From positions 1 through 59,399 of the forward strand of contig JAREWP010000042.1 in the NCBI GenBank assembly GCA_029001845.1: a stretch of 59,399 nt of DNA, in the 5' to 3' direction. The notes under the pieces are model-generated. The model saw nothing but the letters and a program-made list of their open reading frames with translations. It had not been told where the DNA came from and did not search any database. Numbering within the stretch: position 1 is the stretch's first letter; each line of letters begins with the position of its first letter. Made by a program: the position numbers and the translations under genes. This document shows, piece by piece, positions 17,241 to 25,093 of this stretch. The stretch is from Candidatus Magnetocorallium paracelense. GTDB taxonomy: Bacteria; Nitrospirota; Thermodesulfovibrionia; Thermodesulfovibrionales; Magnetobacteriaceae.

Positions 17241-18788
17241 ATGGTCCAGCCGGACAAAAAAGAATTTCTTTATTTGATTAATAAGGGCAAAGTTCTTCCT
17301 CTATATTCGGAAATCCCTTACAACAATCCATCCCGTTACTACTCTGTCTTTAAAGGTAAAAACACTTTTTTGTTGGAAAGTATAAAGGGACCATTTTCGA
17401 TAGCGAGATATTCTTTTATCGGCTTTGATCCTTATATGACTTTCAAGGTTAAGAATTCTGAAATAGAGATTACACGCATAAATAACAGAGGAACCCGCTC
17501 GGATTACGATCTATGGAGTTCTCCTGTTTCTTCTTTGAAAAGTAGGCCGTTAACTGCATTAAAAAAGCTCGTTTATTCCTATCCCCAGTTGTATTGTCAG
17601 GAACTGCCGCCTTTTCAAGGTGGCGCTGTCGGCATGCTCAGCTATGATTTTGTCAGATACCTTGAAAATATACCTGCCCGGGGAACAGACGATTTAAACA
17701 TTCCTGACGCCCATTTTTTTCTGATCGATAAAGCGATCGTCTTTGACCATAAGCTCTTGAAGGCCTGGATCGTTTACTGTCCGGGACTTCGGATGGGCGA
17801 CAGTGAGTTTGACTTTAATCTTATTGATTGGGAAAGGGCCTATGACATGGCCGTTGAGGAAATAATTGATACAGAGTCCGCTGCAAGTACATCAAAAGAC
17901 AGTTCTTTGATTAAGAAAACAAGGGGAAGCGTTTTTTTACCGGAGATTGTTCCGGGAATGAGTCAGAAACAATATATGGACAGAGTCAAAAGAGTTCTCG
18001 AATATATAGCCGCAGGCGATATCTTCCAGGCGAATCTCTCCCTAAGAGTCTCAGCCGATATTAAAGATATCGATCCATGGGATATTTACGGCACTCTTTC
18101 TTCGATCAACCCGGCGCCATTTGCCTGTTATATCGACTTTGACGACTATCAGGTCGTCAGTTCTTCTCCGGAAAGGTTGGTAACGGTACGTCCGGAAGTC
18201 AATTCCGAAGTTTCGGTTCAAAAAGTAGAGGCCAGGCCGATTGCCGGAACCAGGAGGAGAGGCAGGGATGTCGCGGAGGACAGCTCAATAAGAACTGAAT
18301 TGCTGCTTAACGAAAAAGAGAGAGCCGAGCATATCATGCTTATCGACTTGGAGAGGAACGATCTTGGCAAGGTCTGCAATTATGGAAGTATTCATGTGAA
18401 TGAATTGATGATTACTGAGGATTATTCTCATGTAATCCATATTGTTTCAAATATCGCCGGAAACATGGCCCCTGGTAAGGACTCTTTCGGTGTTATACGA
18501 GCGCTTTTCCCCGGAGGAACGATAACCGGCGTACCAAAAGTAAGGTGTATGGAGATCATTGATGAGCTGGAGCCTGTAATGAGAGGGCCATATACAGGTT
18601 CAGTCGGTTACATTGGTTTTTCAAAATCCATGGATTTGAATATAATAATAAGGACCTTTGTTATAAAAAACAGAACAGCCTATGTTCAGGCAGGCGCCGG
18701 TATTGTCTCTGATTCCGATCCTGAGAAAGAATATTTCGAGAGTCTGAATAAGGCGGAGGCCCTGATCAGAACTCTGAAAGAGGTATGA
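17241..18788 (+). CDS. Chorismate-binding synthase component I (PabB/TrpE family)
   Basis: Converts chorismate to aminodeoxychorismate (folate) or anthranilate (tryptophan), using ammonia from a separate glutaminase subunit. The 515 aa comprise the N-terminal TrpE_N-like domain and a C-terminal chorismate-binding domain, with motifs IAAGDIFQANLS, SSSPERLV, RPIAGTRRRG, LIDLERNDLGKV, FPGGTITGVPK and YTGSVGYIGF. Evidence is mixed: NPAPFACY and QANLS look like PabB, while Ala in PIAGT (Lys in E. coli PabB) and the overall length look like TrpE. No trpG, trpD or pabC is adjacent to decide. The SPOR-bactofilin gene begins 4 nt after its stop, so they probably share a transcript. Confidence 0.85.
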   Translation: MVQPDKKEFLYLINKGKVLPLYSEIPYNNPSRYYSVFKGKNTFLLESIKGPFSIARYSFIGFDPYMTFKVKNSEIEITRINNRGTRSDYDLWSSPVSSLKSRPLTALKKLVYSYPQLYCQELPPFQGGAVGMLSYDFVRYLENIPARGTDDLNIPDAHFFLIDKAIVFDHKLLKAWIVYCPGLRMGDSEFDFNLIDWERAYDMAVEEIIDTESAASTSKDSSLIKKTRGSVFLPEIVPGMSQKQYMDRVKRVLEYIAAGDIFQANLSLRVSADIKDIDPWDIYGTLSSINPAPFACYIDFDDYQVVSSSPERLVTVRPEVNSEVSVQKVEARPIAGTRRRGRDVAEDSSIRTELLLNEKERAEHIMLIDLERNDLGKVCNYGSIHVNELMITEDYSHVIHIVSNIAGNMAPGKDSFGVIRALFPGGTITGVPKVRCMEIIDELEPVMRGPYTGSVGYIGFSKSMDLNIIIRTFVIKNRTAYVQAGAGIVSDSDPEKEYFESLNKAEALIRTLKEV

Positions 18789-18792
18789 TTTT

Positions 18793-20553
18793 ATGAGAAT
18801 GTTTTTATTGGTTTTCTTTATTGTCTTTCTTTTTTCTGTTTCAGCCCATGGAGAGGAGGAGTTTTTCACTGTACAGGCCGGAAGTTTCTCTTCGTTCAAT
18901 GAGGCGAAAACGAACTTCCTGGTTTTAAAGAAAAAGCTTTCCAATGGAGACAGGGATTATCTGAGGGTTGAATTGGTCAATACATATTATACCCTGAGAA
19001 TCGGAAAATTCAATGAACGGAAAAAAGCTATAGAGTTATTAAAAAAAGTGAAAAACTATTATTCTTCATCTCTCGTTTTAAGCGCCTATGTAAAAGAAGA
19101 AAGAATTAAGGAACTTTATAAAGGAGAGAAAAAAAAGGAACCCCCTGTCGGGCAGATGGCCAAAGAGGGTAAAAAGTCAATTAAAAAGGCCTTGGTGGCG
19201 CAACCTAAAATCAGAAGGATCGTTAATCGAGAGGATGCTGTCGAGTATGTGCAAGAGGAGGATACAACTCCAGATGAAACAGCCTTTGCTGAGCCGTCCG
19301 GGGATTCCGTTAAAACACCTCCCTATACAGAGGGAGTCGCCCATATGGGTAAAGAGCATAAAGCTCAGGTAACTGAAAGGCAACCTCCAAAGGAGAGCAA
19401 ATTGTATAAAGGGATTCTCTTTTTGACTGACAGAAAAAATATTGAACCCTTTTTTCCCTATATTGCGATATTTATATTTTTTGTACTGCTACTGGTGCTC
19501 GTTACTCGTAAGAGAGTCGTATTGATGCTGAAGATACAGGATACAATAGCTGGAGGCAGAGTAAAATCCTCCAAGAGTATGCGTTTCCCTGAGGACCAAG
19601 GTAACGACCCCAGACATAAGGCAAAGGAGATGAGGCGAAATCTTATCGATATCGCCGGCGATATCGATATACAAAGAATCAAGGACAGCGGGAATTTACA
19701 GATAAAGAGTGAAAAGATTAAAGAGGGTTTTTTAAATGTTTTTACCGAAATCGATCATAAGAGTATGGAGCTGAAGGCGCCTGCAATCGTTATGAACGAT
19801 TTGAGAATCGATGAAGGCCATGAACTGTTAGGCGACGCTTATGTCAAAGGCAATGTTTATATAGATGAAGAAGCGACGATTGTCGTGGTTGCTGCTGACG
19901 GCAGGCTGAACGCCGCGGCAGGGCTGCGGGTTTACAAGTGGGTGGACGCAGTAGAGGGGATCACTGTTGGTGATAACTGCAATCTTGGTCTTTCCGCCAC
20001 AACAGAGGGGGAACTGCTTCTTGGAAAGGGCACGATTTTTGAGTTTGTGTTTGGTAAACCTGTCAGAAGTTTTACTCAGAAAGATTCTGTTAAAGGTTTG
20101 GAAGTGGATGAGCAAGGGCTTAAAGTCGTTACAAATCCCGAGGATTTAGGTGCTAATGTGAAGGAACTGAAACATACGTTGTGGTATTCCAAAAAGGATA
20201 TAATCGTACCTGAGGGGATTACATTGCCAAAGAATCTTATTACCAATTCAAACATTACAATCAGATGCTCTTCGCTTATCAACGGTTATATTAAGTCCCA
20301 CAGAAGCATAACGATCGAAGATAATGTTTCTGTTCGTGGATATCTTAATGCATATGGAGATGTAAATATTGGTAAGGGCTCTGTAATAGAAGGCGATATC
20401 TTTTCAAAGGGCAGAATCGTAATAGAGAGGGGTGTCGGAATAGGTACGAAAGAAAAACCTGTATCGGTCATGTCATTACAATCCGTTGATATTGCCGAAG
20501 GTGTAAATATATATGGATCGGTTTTGGCGGAAGCAGGGGGGCGGGTGATTTAA
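18793..20553 (+). CDS. SPOR domain - membrane helix - bactofilin-like fusion protein
   Basis: A 586-aa protein of uncommon architecture. Residues 1-20 are a signal peptide; 23-102 form a SPOR-like domain (FFTVQAGSFSSFNEAKTNF, then YYTLRIGKF), which in other proteins binds denuded septal peptidoglycan. Residues 103-215 are a charged, Pro- and Glu-containing linker. Residues 219-238 are a transmembrane helix followed by RKR, so the C-terminus should be cytoplasmic. From about 325 to the end are Val/Ile/Gly-spaced β-helix repeats (VNIGKGSVIEGDIFSKGRIV) like bactofilins. The order would place a wall-binding domain outside and a polymer-forming scaffold inside. Cell-shape or septal positioning is inferred. 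It lies 4 nt after the chorismate synthase gene and converges on the gene at 20559. Confidence 0.75.
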   Translation: MRMFLLVFFIVFLFSVSAHGEEEFFTVQAGSFSSFNEAKTNFLVLKKKLSNGDRDYLRVELVNTYYTLRIGKFNERKKAIELLKKVKNYYSSSLVLSAYVKEERIKELYKGEKKKEPPVGQMAKEGKKSIKKALVAQPKIRRIVNREDAVEYVQEEDTTPDETAFAEPSGDSVKTPPYTEGVAHMGKEHKAQVTERQPPKESKLYKGILFLTDRKNIEPFFPYIAIFIFFVLLLVLVTRKRVVLMLKIQDTIAGGRVKSSKSMRFPEDQGNDPRHKAKEMRRNLIDIAGDIDIQRIKDSGNLQIKSEKIKEGFLNVFTEIDHKSMELKAPAIVMNDLRIDEGHELLGDAYVKGNVYIDEEATIVVVAADGRLNAAAGLRVYKWVDAVEGITVGDNCNLGLSATTEGELLLGKGTIFEFVFGKPVRSFTQKDSVKGLEVDEQGLKVVTNPEDLGANVKELKHTLWYSKKDIIVPEGITLPKNLITNSNITIRCSSLINGYIKSHRSITIEDNVSVRGYLNAYGDVNIGKGSVIEGDIFSKGRIVIERGVGIGTKEKPVSVMSLQSVDIAEGVNIYGSVLAEAGGRVI

Positions 20554-20558
20554 CCAAG

Positions 20559-21080
20559 TCAGCTTTTAATCATTTTTATAAAGAGGGCGACGTTTTTTCT
20601 GAATAAGAGCAATGCCGTGTCTTTTGGAGACCTCTTTGCTCCATCTTCCGCTCTTTCCAATATCTCGTTCTCTTTTAAATCGAATCTGTTTACAACAAAA
20701 AAGGCGTCTTCTATATCTTCATTGGTAAATCTTCTCAGCTTTGAAATGACAAAATCAGACGGATGAAGCACTTTCACTGTTAAAAGCGTCTCTTCATGTA
20801 TCGTTATCGATCTTTCCCTGTATTGGCCGGGCATGCCTATAACAGACCACCCCGATATGTTTTCTCCCATATCGGCAGGTATTCCTCTTTGTTTAAGGAA
20901 AGCAATAAGTCCCTCAACATCTCCCTTTACTTCTGCATCAACATCGAATGTCGCTCTGTCAGTCATGCCATAGTAATGAAGAGCGAGACCTCCGATCAGT
21001 ATGACCTGAAGGGTGTCATTCCTTTGAGAGGTAAACTCTTTTAGTAGTTCAATGATATCATTCAGTTTAAGATGAGACAA
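20559..21080 (-). CDS. Nucleotidyltransferase-like protein (DUF6036/AbiEii type)
   Basis: The N-terminal half has the minimal nucleotidyltransferase signature: the motif LIGGLALHYYG followed by RATFDVDAEV, i.e. GG...R.T.DVD with the paired aspartates. A helical C-terminal half follows (PSDFVISKLRRF, DIEDAFFV), as in DUF6036 and AbiEii-like proteins, some of which are toxins that modify tRNA or proteins. The 173-aa gene overlaps the upstream gene by 14 nt, so the two are translated as a pair. Together with the palindrome at 21393-21412 this looks like a toxin-antitoxin-style module. Which partner would be toxic is unknown. Confidence 0.65.
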   Translation of the reverse strand: MSHLKLNDIIELLKEFTSQRNDTLQVILIGGLALHYYGMTDRATFDVDAEVKGDVEGLIAFLKQRGIPADMGENISGWSVIGMPGQYRERSITIHEETLLTVKVLHPSDFVISKLRRFTNEDIEDAFFVVNRFDLKENEILERAEDGAKRSPKDTALLLFRKNVALFIKMIKS

Positions 21081-21366
21081 AGGCTAGGGCCTCTATGAAT
21101 TTTCTGTATTCTTTTTTATCTATAACACCGGTTCTTACAGGCAGGGGATGACGACCTGTGTATTCGCCGATCATATAGCCGAATTTATCGTACCAAATGC
21201 AGGCTTTTTCATAAGCCCCTTTTACGACGTCGTTATTGAGATAAGATTCCCACTTTACATTACCGTTTAAAAGAATCTCCATCCATAATATTTCAAGAGA
21301 TTTCCTGTCTTTAAGTACTTCGTCAATATCTCTCTTACCTGTATAAAAGGGAATAACTTTCAGCAT
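21067..21366 (-). CDS. Unknown partner of the nucleotidyltransferase (99 aa)
   Basis: I do not recognise this family. The mixed helical protein is rich in Trp, Tyr and Lys (WMEILLNGNVKWESYL, CIWYDKFGYMIGEYTG). I choose ATG 21366, with AAGGG about 11 nt upstream; a longer frame to 21450 would run through a perfect palindrome and has no ribosome site. It overlaps the nucleotidyltransferase by 14 nt. Position and size suggest an antitoxin-like or accessory role, which is inference only. Some length is given to a C-terminal helix (DKKEYRKFIEALAFV). Confidence 0.5.
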   Translation of the reverse strand: MLKVIPFYTGKRDIDEVLKDRKSLEILWMEILLNGNVKWESYLNNDVVKGAYEKACIWYDKFGYMIGEYTGRHPLPVRTGVIDKKEYRKFIEALAFVSS

Positions 21367-21392
21367 AATCTTTAGGCCCTTAGGGAACCTGT

Positions 21393-21412
21393 ATCGACAA
21401 ATTTTTGTCGAT
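21393..21412. promoter_or_regulatory. Perfect 20-bp palindrome, candidate operator
   Basis: ATCGACAAA-TT-TTTGTCGAT is a perfect 9-bp-arm dyad centred about 36 nt before the ATG of the nucleotidyltransferase-partner operon. Placement fits an autoregulatory operator. No DNA-binding domain is recognisable in either protein, so the binder is unknown. Confidence 0.4.
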
Positions 21413-21481
21413 CTTGCATGTATAAAGGTTCTTAGAACGCAGTAGCGCAAAGAAAAACGTTAGGATATATAATTATTAATT

Positions 21482-21617
21482 AACAATCCTTAAATCGTTA
21501 ATCGTCAATTAAAATAGTCGCTTATAAATGAGATTGTGCGCAAAAAAGCAACAAAATTTTTAACTTATGCCTTAAACCATGTTTGGCGACCCTTTAGCGG
21601 GTTAGTCACATTATACA
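21482..21617. repeat. AATCCTTAAATCGTCAAT direct repeat family, copy 1
   Basis: This stretch is largely shared with 38274-38431: ACAATCCTTAAATCG, a variable number of AATCGTC units, AATTAAAATAGTC, CTTATAAAT and TTGTGCGCAAAAAA, then a more diverged half. It fills most of the gap 21451-21725, where I see no gene. Confidence 0.6.
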
Positions 21618-21725
21618 TAATATATCTTAAGAGATGCAAAGAGATAAGTGTATCTGTTATTTGCATCTCTTCACAGGCGAATACTCTAACGATTTATGAA
21701 ACTTTTACGATCTACACGACCCGAC

Positions 21726-22559
21726 TCAATATTCCTTCCCTCCCATATATTCTCCTGTTGTTATATAGTTTATTCCCACTTGTTGACACATCTTCCTTGC
21801 AACCAAATCTCCAATCTCCTCACTCTCTATACCGAGTGGCGCATATACGAGATGGGTGCATCCGTCTGCTATCACATTTACCTCTGCCTTTGGAAATATC
21901 TGCTTGGTATTCGAGGCGCTCTGGTAAAGGCAAATGCCCATTACAACGCCTGTAAAATTTATACTCAATCCTTCCCCCTGACCATACTTCTGTTTTAGGA
22001 GGGTTATGGCATTCATCTCCATGTCAGGCACGCCCTCGACCCTTCCAATCCATTCTGTAGATTGCAGACCGACCCCGTTAAACATGTGCTTTGCATTGAC
22101 AATATATTCAATGTCTCCATCAAGGAATTCCCTGGCATTCAGTCGCTTGATCCCAAAAGTCTCTTCAATCTGCTCGAACCTGAAAGCGACTCTTGGATAC
22201 TCCTCTCCGTTATAGTCCTGGAAAAAAACGTGCCTGGGAACAATCAAACCGCTTTTTCTATTCTTCACGCAATCATAGAGCTTTTTTGTCAATTGAGGGC
22301 TTACATTTTTACCTTCAACGCCAAGGTCTGCAAGGTCGTATTGATCCGTCACAATCAGGTTATGTGCAGGATACAGTCCGCCATTGACTATAAACTCCGA
22401 ACTCTGCCTTGTGTGAATATCACCCAGATAAACAGTCAGATCAGCCACGTTGTTGATCAACACGGCATTATCTTTTTGTACTTCGCTAGTTCCACAATAG
22501 AAACTTCCCTCCTTATCAACAAAGGCGATTCCCCAATCAACCAGCATATTTATATTCAT
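21726..22559 (-). CDS. Nicotinamidase-like protein (isochorismatase-like fold, enlarged)
   Basis: Probable cysteine hydrolase that would turn nicotinamide into nicotinate. Readable family positions are the N-terminal Asp in MLVDWGIAFVD (D8), a metal-site region YLGDIHT (D47, H49) with YPAH (H66), and the likely nucleophile Cys in TGVVMGICLYQSA (C210), corresponding to the GxxxxxCV motif of nicotinamidases. It is longer (277 aa, against about 210) because of an insert around residues 85-170. The next gene upstream on the same strand is a nicotinate phosphoribosyltransferase, which would use its product, so NAD salvage is a coherent reading. The catalytic Lys cannot be assigned with confidence. 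Confidence 0.6.
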   Translation of the reverse strand: MNINMLVDWGIAFVDKEGSFYCGTSEVQKDNAVLINNVADLTVYLGDIHTRQSSEFIVNGGLYPAHNLIVTDQYDLADLGVEGKNVSPQLTKKLYDCVKNRKSGLIVPRHVFFQDYNGEEYPRVAFRFEQIEETFGIKRLNAREFLDGDIEYIVNAKHMFNGVGLQSTEWIGRVEGVPDMEMNAITLLKQKYGQGEGLSINFTGVVMGICLYQSASNTKQIFPKAEVNVIADGCTHLVYAPLGIESEEIGDLVARKMCQQVGINYITTGEYMGGKEY

Positions 22560-22642
22560 TTTGCAATCTCCAATTTTTCTTTTAATTTCTTATTAGTAAC
22601 GATTCAGACAGGATTACAGGATAAACATCCATCTCCCTGTAG

Positions 22643-22760
22643 GCCACAAAGCATGAAAATGGTTAAGAAGGAGCAGTGATGTCCTGCCAAAACAAGGTGG
22701 TGTTTGAGTTTACGAGTTTCAGCTTGTTTTGGCAGGAAATCACTGCTCCTTCCGGTTCGC
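22643..22760. repeat. CTTGTTTTGGC palindrome family, copy 2 (inverted)
   Basis: Core 22667-22752: GAAGGAGCAGTGATGTCCTG returns as CAGGAAATCACTGCTCCTTC. It is flanked by GCCACAAAGCATGAAAA and CCGGTTCGC, in the opposite orientation to the copies at 10973 and 30596. It occupies the 378-nt gap between the two NAD-salvage genes, in which no gene is seen. Confidence 0.75.
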
Positions 22761-22937
22761 ATGAGTCTAGTTACGGAGCAAAAATATTAAGCAGGATAAA
22801 ATATCTTGTTTTATCCTGCTTAATCCTGTCAAAAAAAATCGTTAAGTAGTTACTATTACTCTTTTATTCTTCCTTTACTCCTGCTCTGCTCAACCCTTTT
22901 GCCCCGGTGATCTAATGACGCGCAGCTCAAAACAGCT

Positions 22938-24074
22938 TCACCAAACTCTTTGCAGCCTGGAATAATCCACATTATACACTTCCCTTCCGGTTTTGGACAT
23001 TGGCTTGTCGTCTATCTCGAAAATATCGGCTGTACAGAATATTGCTTTGGTTACTTCACCAATCCCGACGCCTGCAAATAAATCGTATCCTGTTCTTTTC
23101 CGAAAGGCCTCATCCGCCCGCATGAAGGCTTTCGCTTTTTCTTCATTACTAAATCCACTGGACAGGAACGTACTTGTATAATCGCCGTATCCATGATGAA
23201 TCAAATTCATACGAAGATTTTCGGCAAGTTCAATGGTTACTCCTGTTCCTGTTTTATACTCGGGATCCTTTGCCTTCTGTCCTTTATATAGAGCACCTCC
23301 CTGACCTATATTCTCTCCACAAGTATCAATCCTGAAAACATTCTTTCTCTCTCCAAAGTATTGGGCCACAGTAAGGCTGTCGTCAAGTTCCCTGTTGAAT
23401 GTATCACAGAGCGTAACTCTGGGAATGTCGGCGGGCATATACTTATCAAACAGTTGTGCTGTCTTCAGTGTAGCATGCTTCTTACCGTATTTGTTTGCAA
23501 GTACGATTGTTAAAACATGTGGAGTGGTTCCTACTCCGTCAAGTCCGATATTCGAAGAGCCAATATCTGTTGAGGTCTGCACAGCCCCTCCTTCCAAAGC
23601 GGCCTTGGCTATCTGCTTATCCAGAGACCAATGATAGTGTCTGGCTCCGAAGTACAGCATTGGCTTATCTCCATAGATATCCCTGAGCCTGCCACACTTT
23701 TCTCTTACCTCCTCTGCCGTTGCTGCTTTGATCCCGGCTTTCTCGGAAATTGCATGAGACAAAACACCCAGGTACATTGTCTCAAGCTCCTCAAAGCTCT
23801 GAACAGGTCCTTTTATAATCATCAAAGGCTCTTTGTTGGCGTATTTATTACACCTGGTCACCCACAACTCTCCTCCCGTGCTTCTCAAATCAGAGTATTT
23901 CTCAATAACTTCGATTGCATCTTCAATTCCGGCAACATTCCCCTCTCCCCTGGTAAAAACTTTTATGGATACCCTTGGATTCAGTCCTTCTCTTATGAGA
24001 ATCTCATTGGTTCTTAAAAAATATTTATCTGTATAAGGCCTATGGATTTCAGGTAGTTTTTTTTCAACTCTCAT
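22938..24074 (-). CDS. pncB: Nicotinate phosphoribosyltransferase-like protein
   Basis: Joins nicotinate to PRPP to give nicotinate mononucleotide for NAD synthesis. The 378-aa sequence has the class blocks FGARHYHW and ALEGGAVQTSTDIGSSNIG, then GVGTTPHVLTI, which corresponds to the GTMPHAL segment of the family, and a later CDTFNRELDDSL block at the phosphoribosyl site. It resembles the shorter archaeal/Thermotoga-type enzymes more than E. coli PncB. The nicotinamidase-like gene follows on the same strand after a 378-nt gap containing a palindromic repeat, so co-transcription is possible but not certain. Confidence 0.78.
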   Translation of the reverse strand: MRVEKKLPEIHRPYTDKYFLRTNEILIREGLNPRVSIKVFTRGEGNVAGIEDAIEVIEKYSDLRSTGGELWVTRCNKYANKEPLMIIKGPVQSFEELETMYLGVLSHAISEKAGIKAATAEEVREKCGRLRDIYGDKPMLYFGARHYHWSLDKQIAKAALEGGAVQTSTDIGSSNIGLDGVGTTPHVLTIVLANKYGKKHATLKTAQLFDKYMPADIPRVTLCDTFNRELDDSLTVAQYFGERKNVFRIDTCGENIGQGGALYKGQKAKDPEYKTGTGVTIELAENLRMNLIHHGYGDYTSTFLSSGFSNEEKAKAFMRADEAFRKRTGYDLFAGVGIGEVTKAIFCTADIFEIDDKPMSKTGREVYNVDYSRLQRVW

Positions 24075-24374
24075 TTATCCGCCTCCGATAGCACACAATT
24101 TCATTTTTAAGCGACTGTTATAATTGACGATATTCGATAGACCATTGTCAATGAATAAACGATGTCAATAAATTAACCCTTGTAATTCCCCAGTATGTAT
24201 TATACATGAAACATTAGGTATTTTCGCATCTAATTGTCTGAGAAAAGCCTCTATTATCAGTCCAAGGGCAAGACCTGATTTCTATAACGTTTCATTAATA
24301 TAAAGTAAGCCTGACAGGAGACAGGCAAACTTTTAATCACTACGCAATACCTGAAGATTCAGAATTTATACACT
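24075..24374. other. Intergenic region, nothing recognised
   Basis: This 300-nt AT-rich stretch has no convincing gene. It contains short TTGACGATATTC- and GTCAAT-like fragments reminiscent of the heptamer repeats, but no array. Confidence 0.4.
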
Positions 24375-24572
24375 TTACAAACTTACAATAATAAGGTGCA
24401 ATTGTACATATGGATATAATAGTCTGAAAATATCTTCATTAGTAAAATCAAAACCTTCTGCTTTTACTAATTCAGCCCTGCTTTCTTTGTCTTTGCAGGC
24501 TGCCACTTTTTCTCTGAATTCTTCATCATTCTTAAGCCTTTCTAAATAGGCTTTTGCTGATTCAATAGGCAT
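24375..24572 (-). CDS. Nif11-like leader peptide domain protein
   Basis: The 65-aa product from ATG 24572, with AAAGAGG just upstream, reads as a Nif11 leader: PIESAKAYLERLKNDEEF, then AELVKAEGFDFTNEDI. This domain is the leader of many ribosomally made modified peptides. Here the usual ELSDEEL and GG cleavage region and a Cys/Ser/Thr-rich core are missing; the protein ends in a short hydrophobic tail (LLYPYVQLHLIIVSL). No lanthipeptide synthetase, YcaO, radical SAM maturase or ABC peptidase is next to it, so it is either truncated or a stand-alone domain. Confidence 0.65.
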   Translation of the reverse strand: MPIESAKAYLERLKNDEEFREKVAACKDKESRAELVKAEGFDFTNEDIFRLLYPYVQLHLIIVSL

Positions 24573-24810
24573 GTTATCCTCTTTTAAAAGTATCTCATTC
24601 TTTGCTTTTCTATGTACAATATCCTTCTTTTTACTGATTATTAACGCTGTATCCGTAACATTGTCTACTGCCAATGCATCGGGAGAATCCGCAACAGGAA
24701 TTTCTAACGGTATCTCATAGGTTCTCAGGTCTGCTATAGTTAAAATATCTTTCTTTTTGTCCTAAACAAGAACGCGATCCTCATATATGTCGACTGACAC
24801 AGGTTTCTTT
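24573..24810 (-). pseudogene. Beta-propeller (YVTN-like) fragment with an amber stop
   Basis: The frame that leads into the Nif11 gene continues upstream and reads like one blade of a YVTN/YncE-type propeller. It contains ILTIADLRTYEIPLEIPV and PDALAVDNVTDTALI, interrupted by TAG at 24764-24762 with coding-like sequence on both sides (SVDIYEDRVLV before it). There is no start codon or signal peptide. It looks like a remnant of a larger surface or secreted protein. The start of the fragment is approximate. Confidence 0.4.
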
Positions 24811-24871
24811 TCGGATATGTGAAGTGTAGTTCTAATAAGAAAACACCGGATATTGAAGCAGCACTATTTCA

Positions 24872-24900
24872 TTGACAGGCTTGTACCATTTTTATTATTT
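24872..24900 (+). promoter_or_regulatory. Possible promoter of the RHH-kinase operon
   Basis: A perfect -35 TTGACA (24872-24877) with TTATTT at 17 nt spacing (24895-24900), or TATTAT at 15 nt. It sits directly before the RHH gene. The -10 is weak, so a regulator or alternative sigma factor may matter. Confidence 0.35.
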
Positions 24901-24928
24901 TATTTCAAACAAATACAGGAGGAGCATC

Positions 24929-25072
24929 ATGAAAGTGCTTACTTTAAGGTTACCTGAAGAAGTCGAAAAAAAGATAAGAATAAAAGCTAAAACAGATCGT
25001 AGGACTTTTTCAGAGCGAACACTCATGGCCCTCCCGGTCACTATAAAGCATGAAAACTGTTTAAGTGAATAG
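24929..25072 (+). CDS. Ribbon-helix-helix (CopG/Arc-type) DNA-binding protein, short
   Basis: A 47-aa product from ATG 24929 behind a strong AGGAGGAG ribosome site. The opening MKVLTLRLPEEVEKKIRIKA is the β-strand and first helix of an RHH antitoxin or repressor, with TFSE starting the second helix. The usual end of the second helix is replaced by a short unrelated tail (MALPVTIKHENCLSE), suggesting a frameshift or truncation. The kinase gene begins 21 nt downstream on the same strand, so it may regulate, or once have regulated, that operon. Confidence 0.6.
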   Translation: MKVLTLRLPEEVEKKIRIKAKTDRRTFSERTLMALPVTIKHENCLSE

Positions 25073-25093
25073 AATTAAGCAACAAATAATAAA

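Noticed and set aside
17241-18788. Firm assignment as TrpE
   Set aside because: PIAGT favours TrpE, but NPAPF and QANLS favour PabB, and no neighbouring trp or pab gene decides it.
24762-24764. TAG as pyrrolysine in the β-propeller fragment
   Set aside because: The fragment has no start codon, no known Pyl family is involved and the surrounding frame looks decayed.
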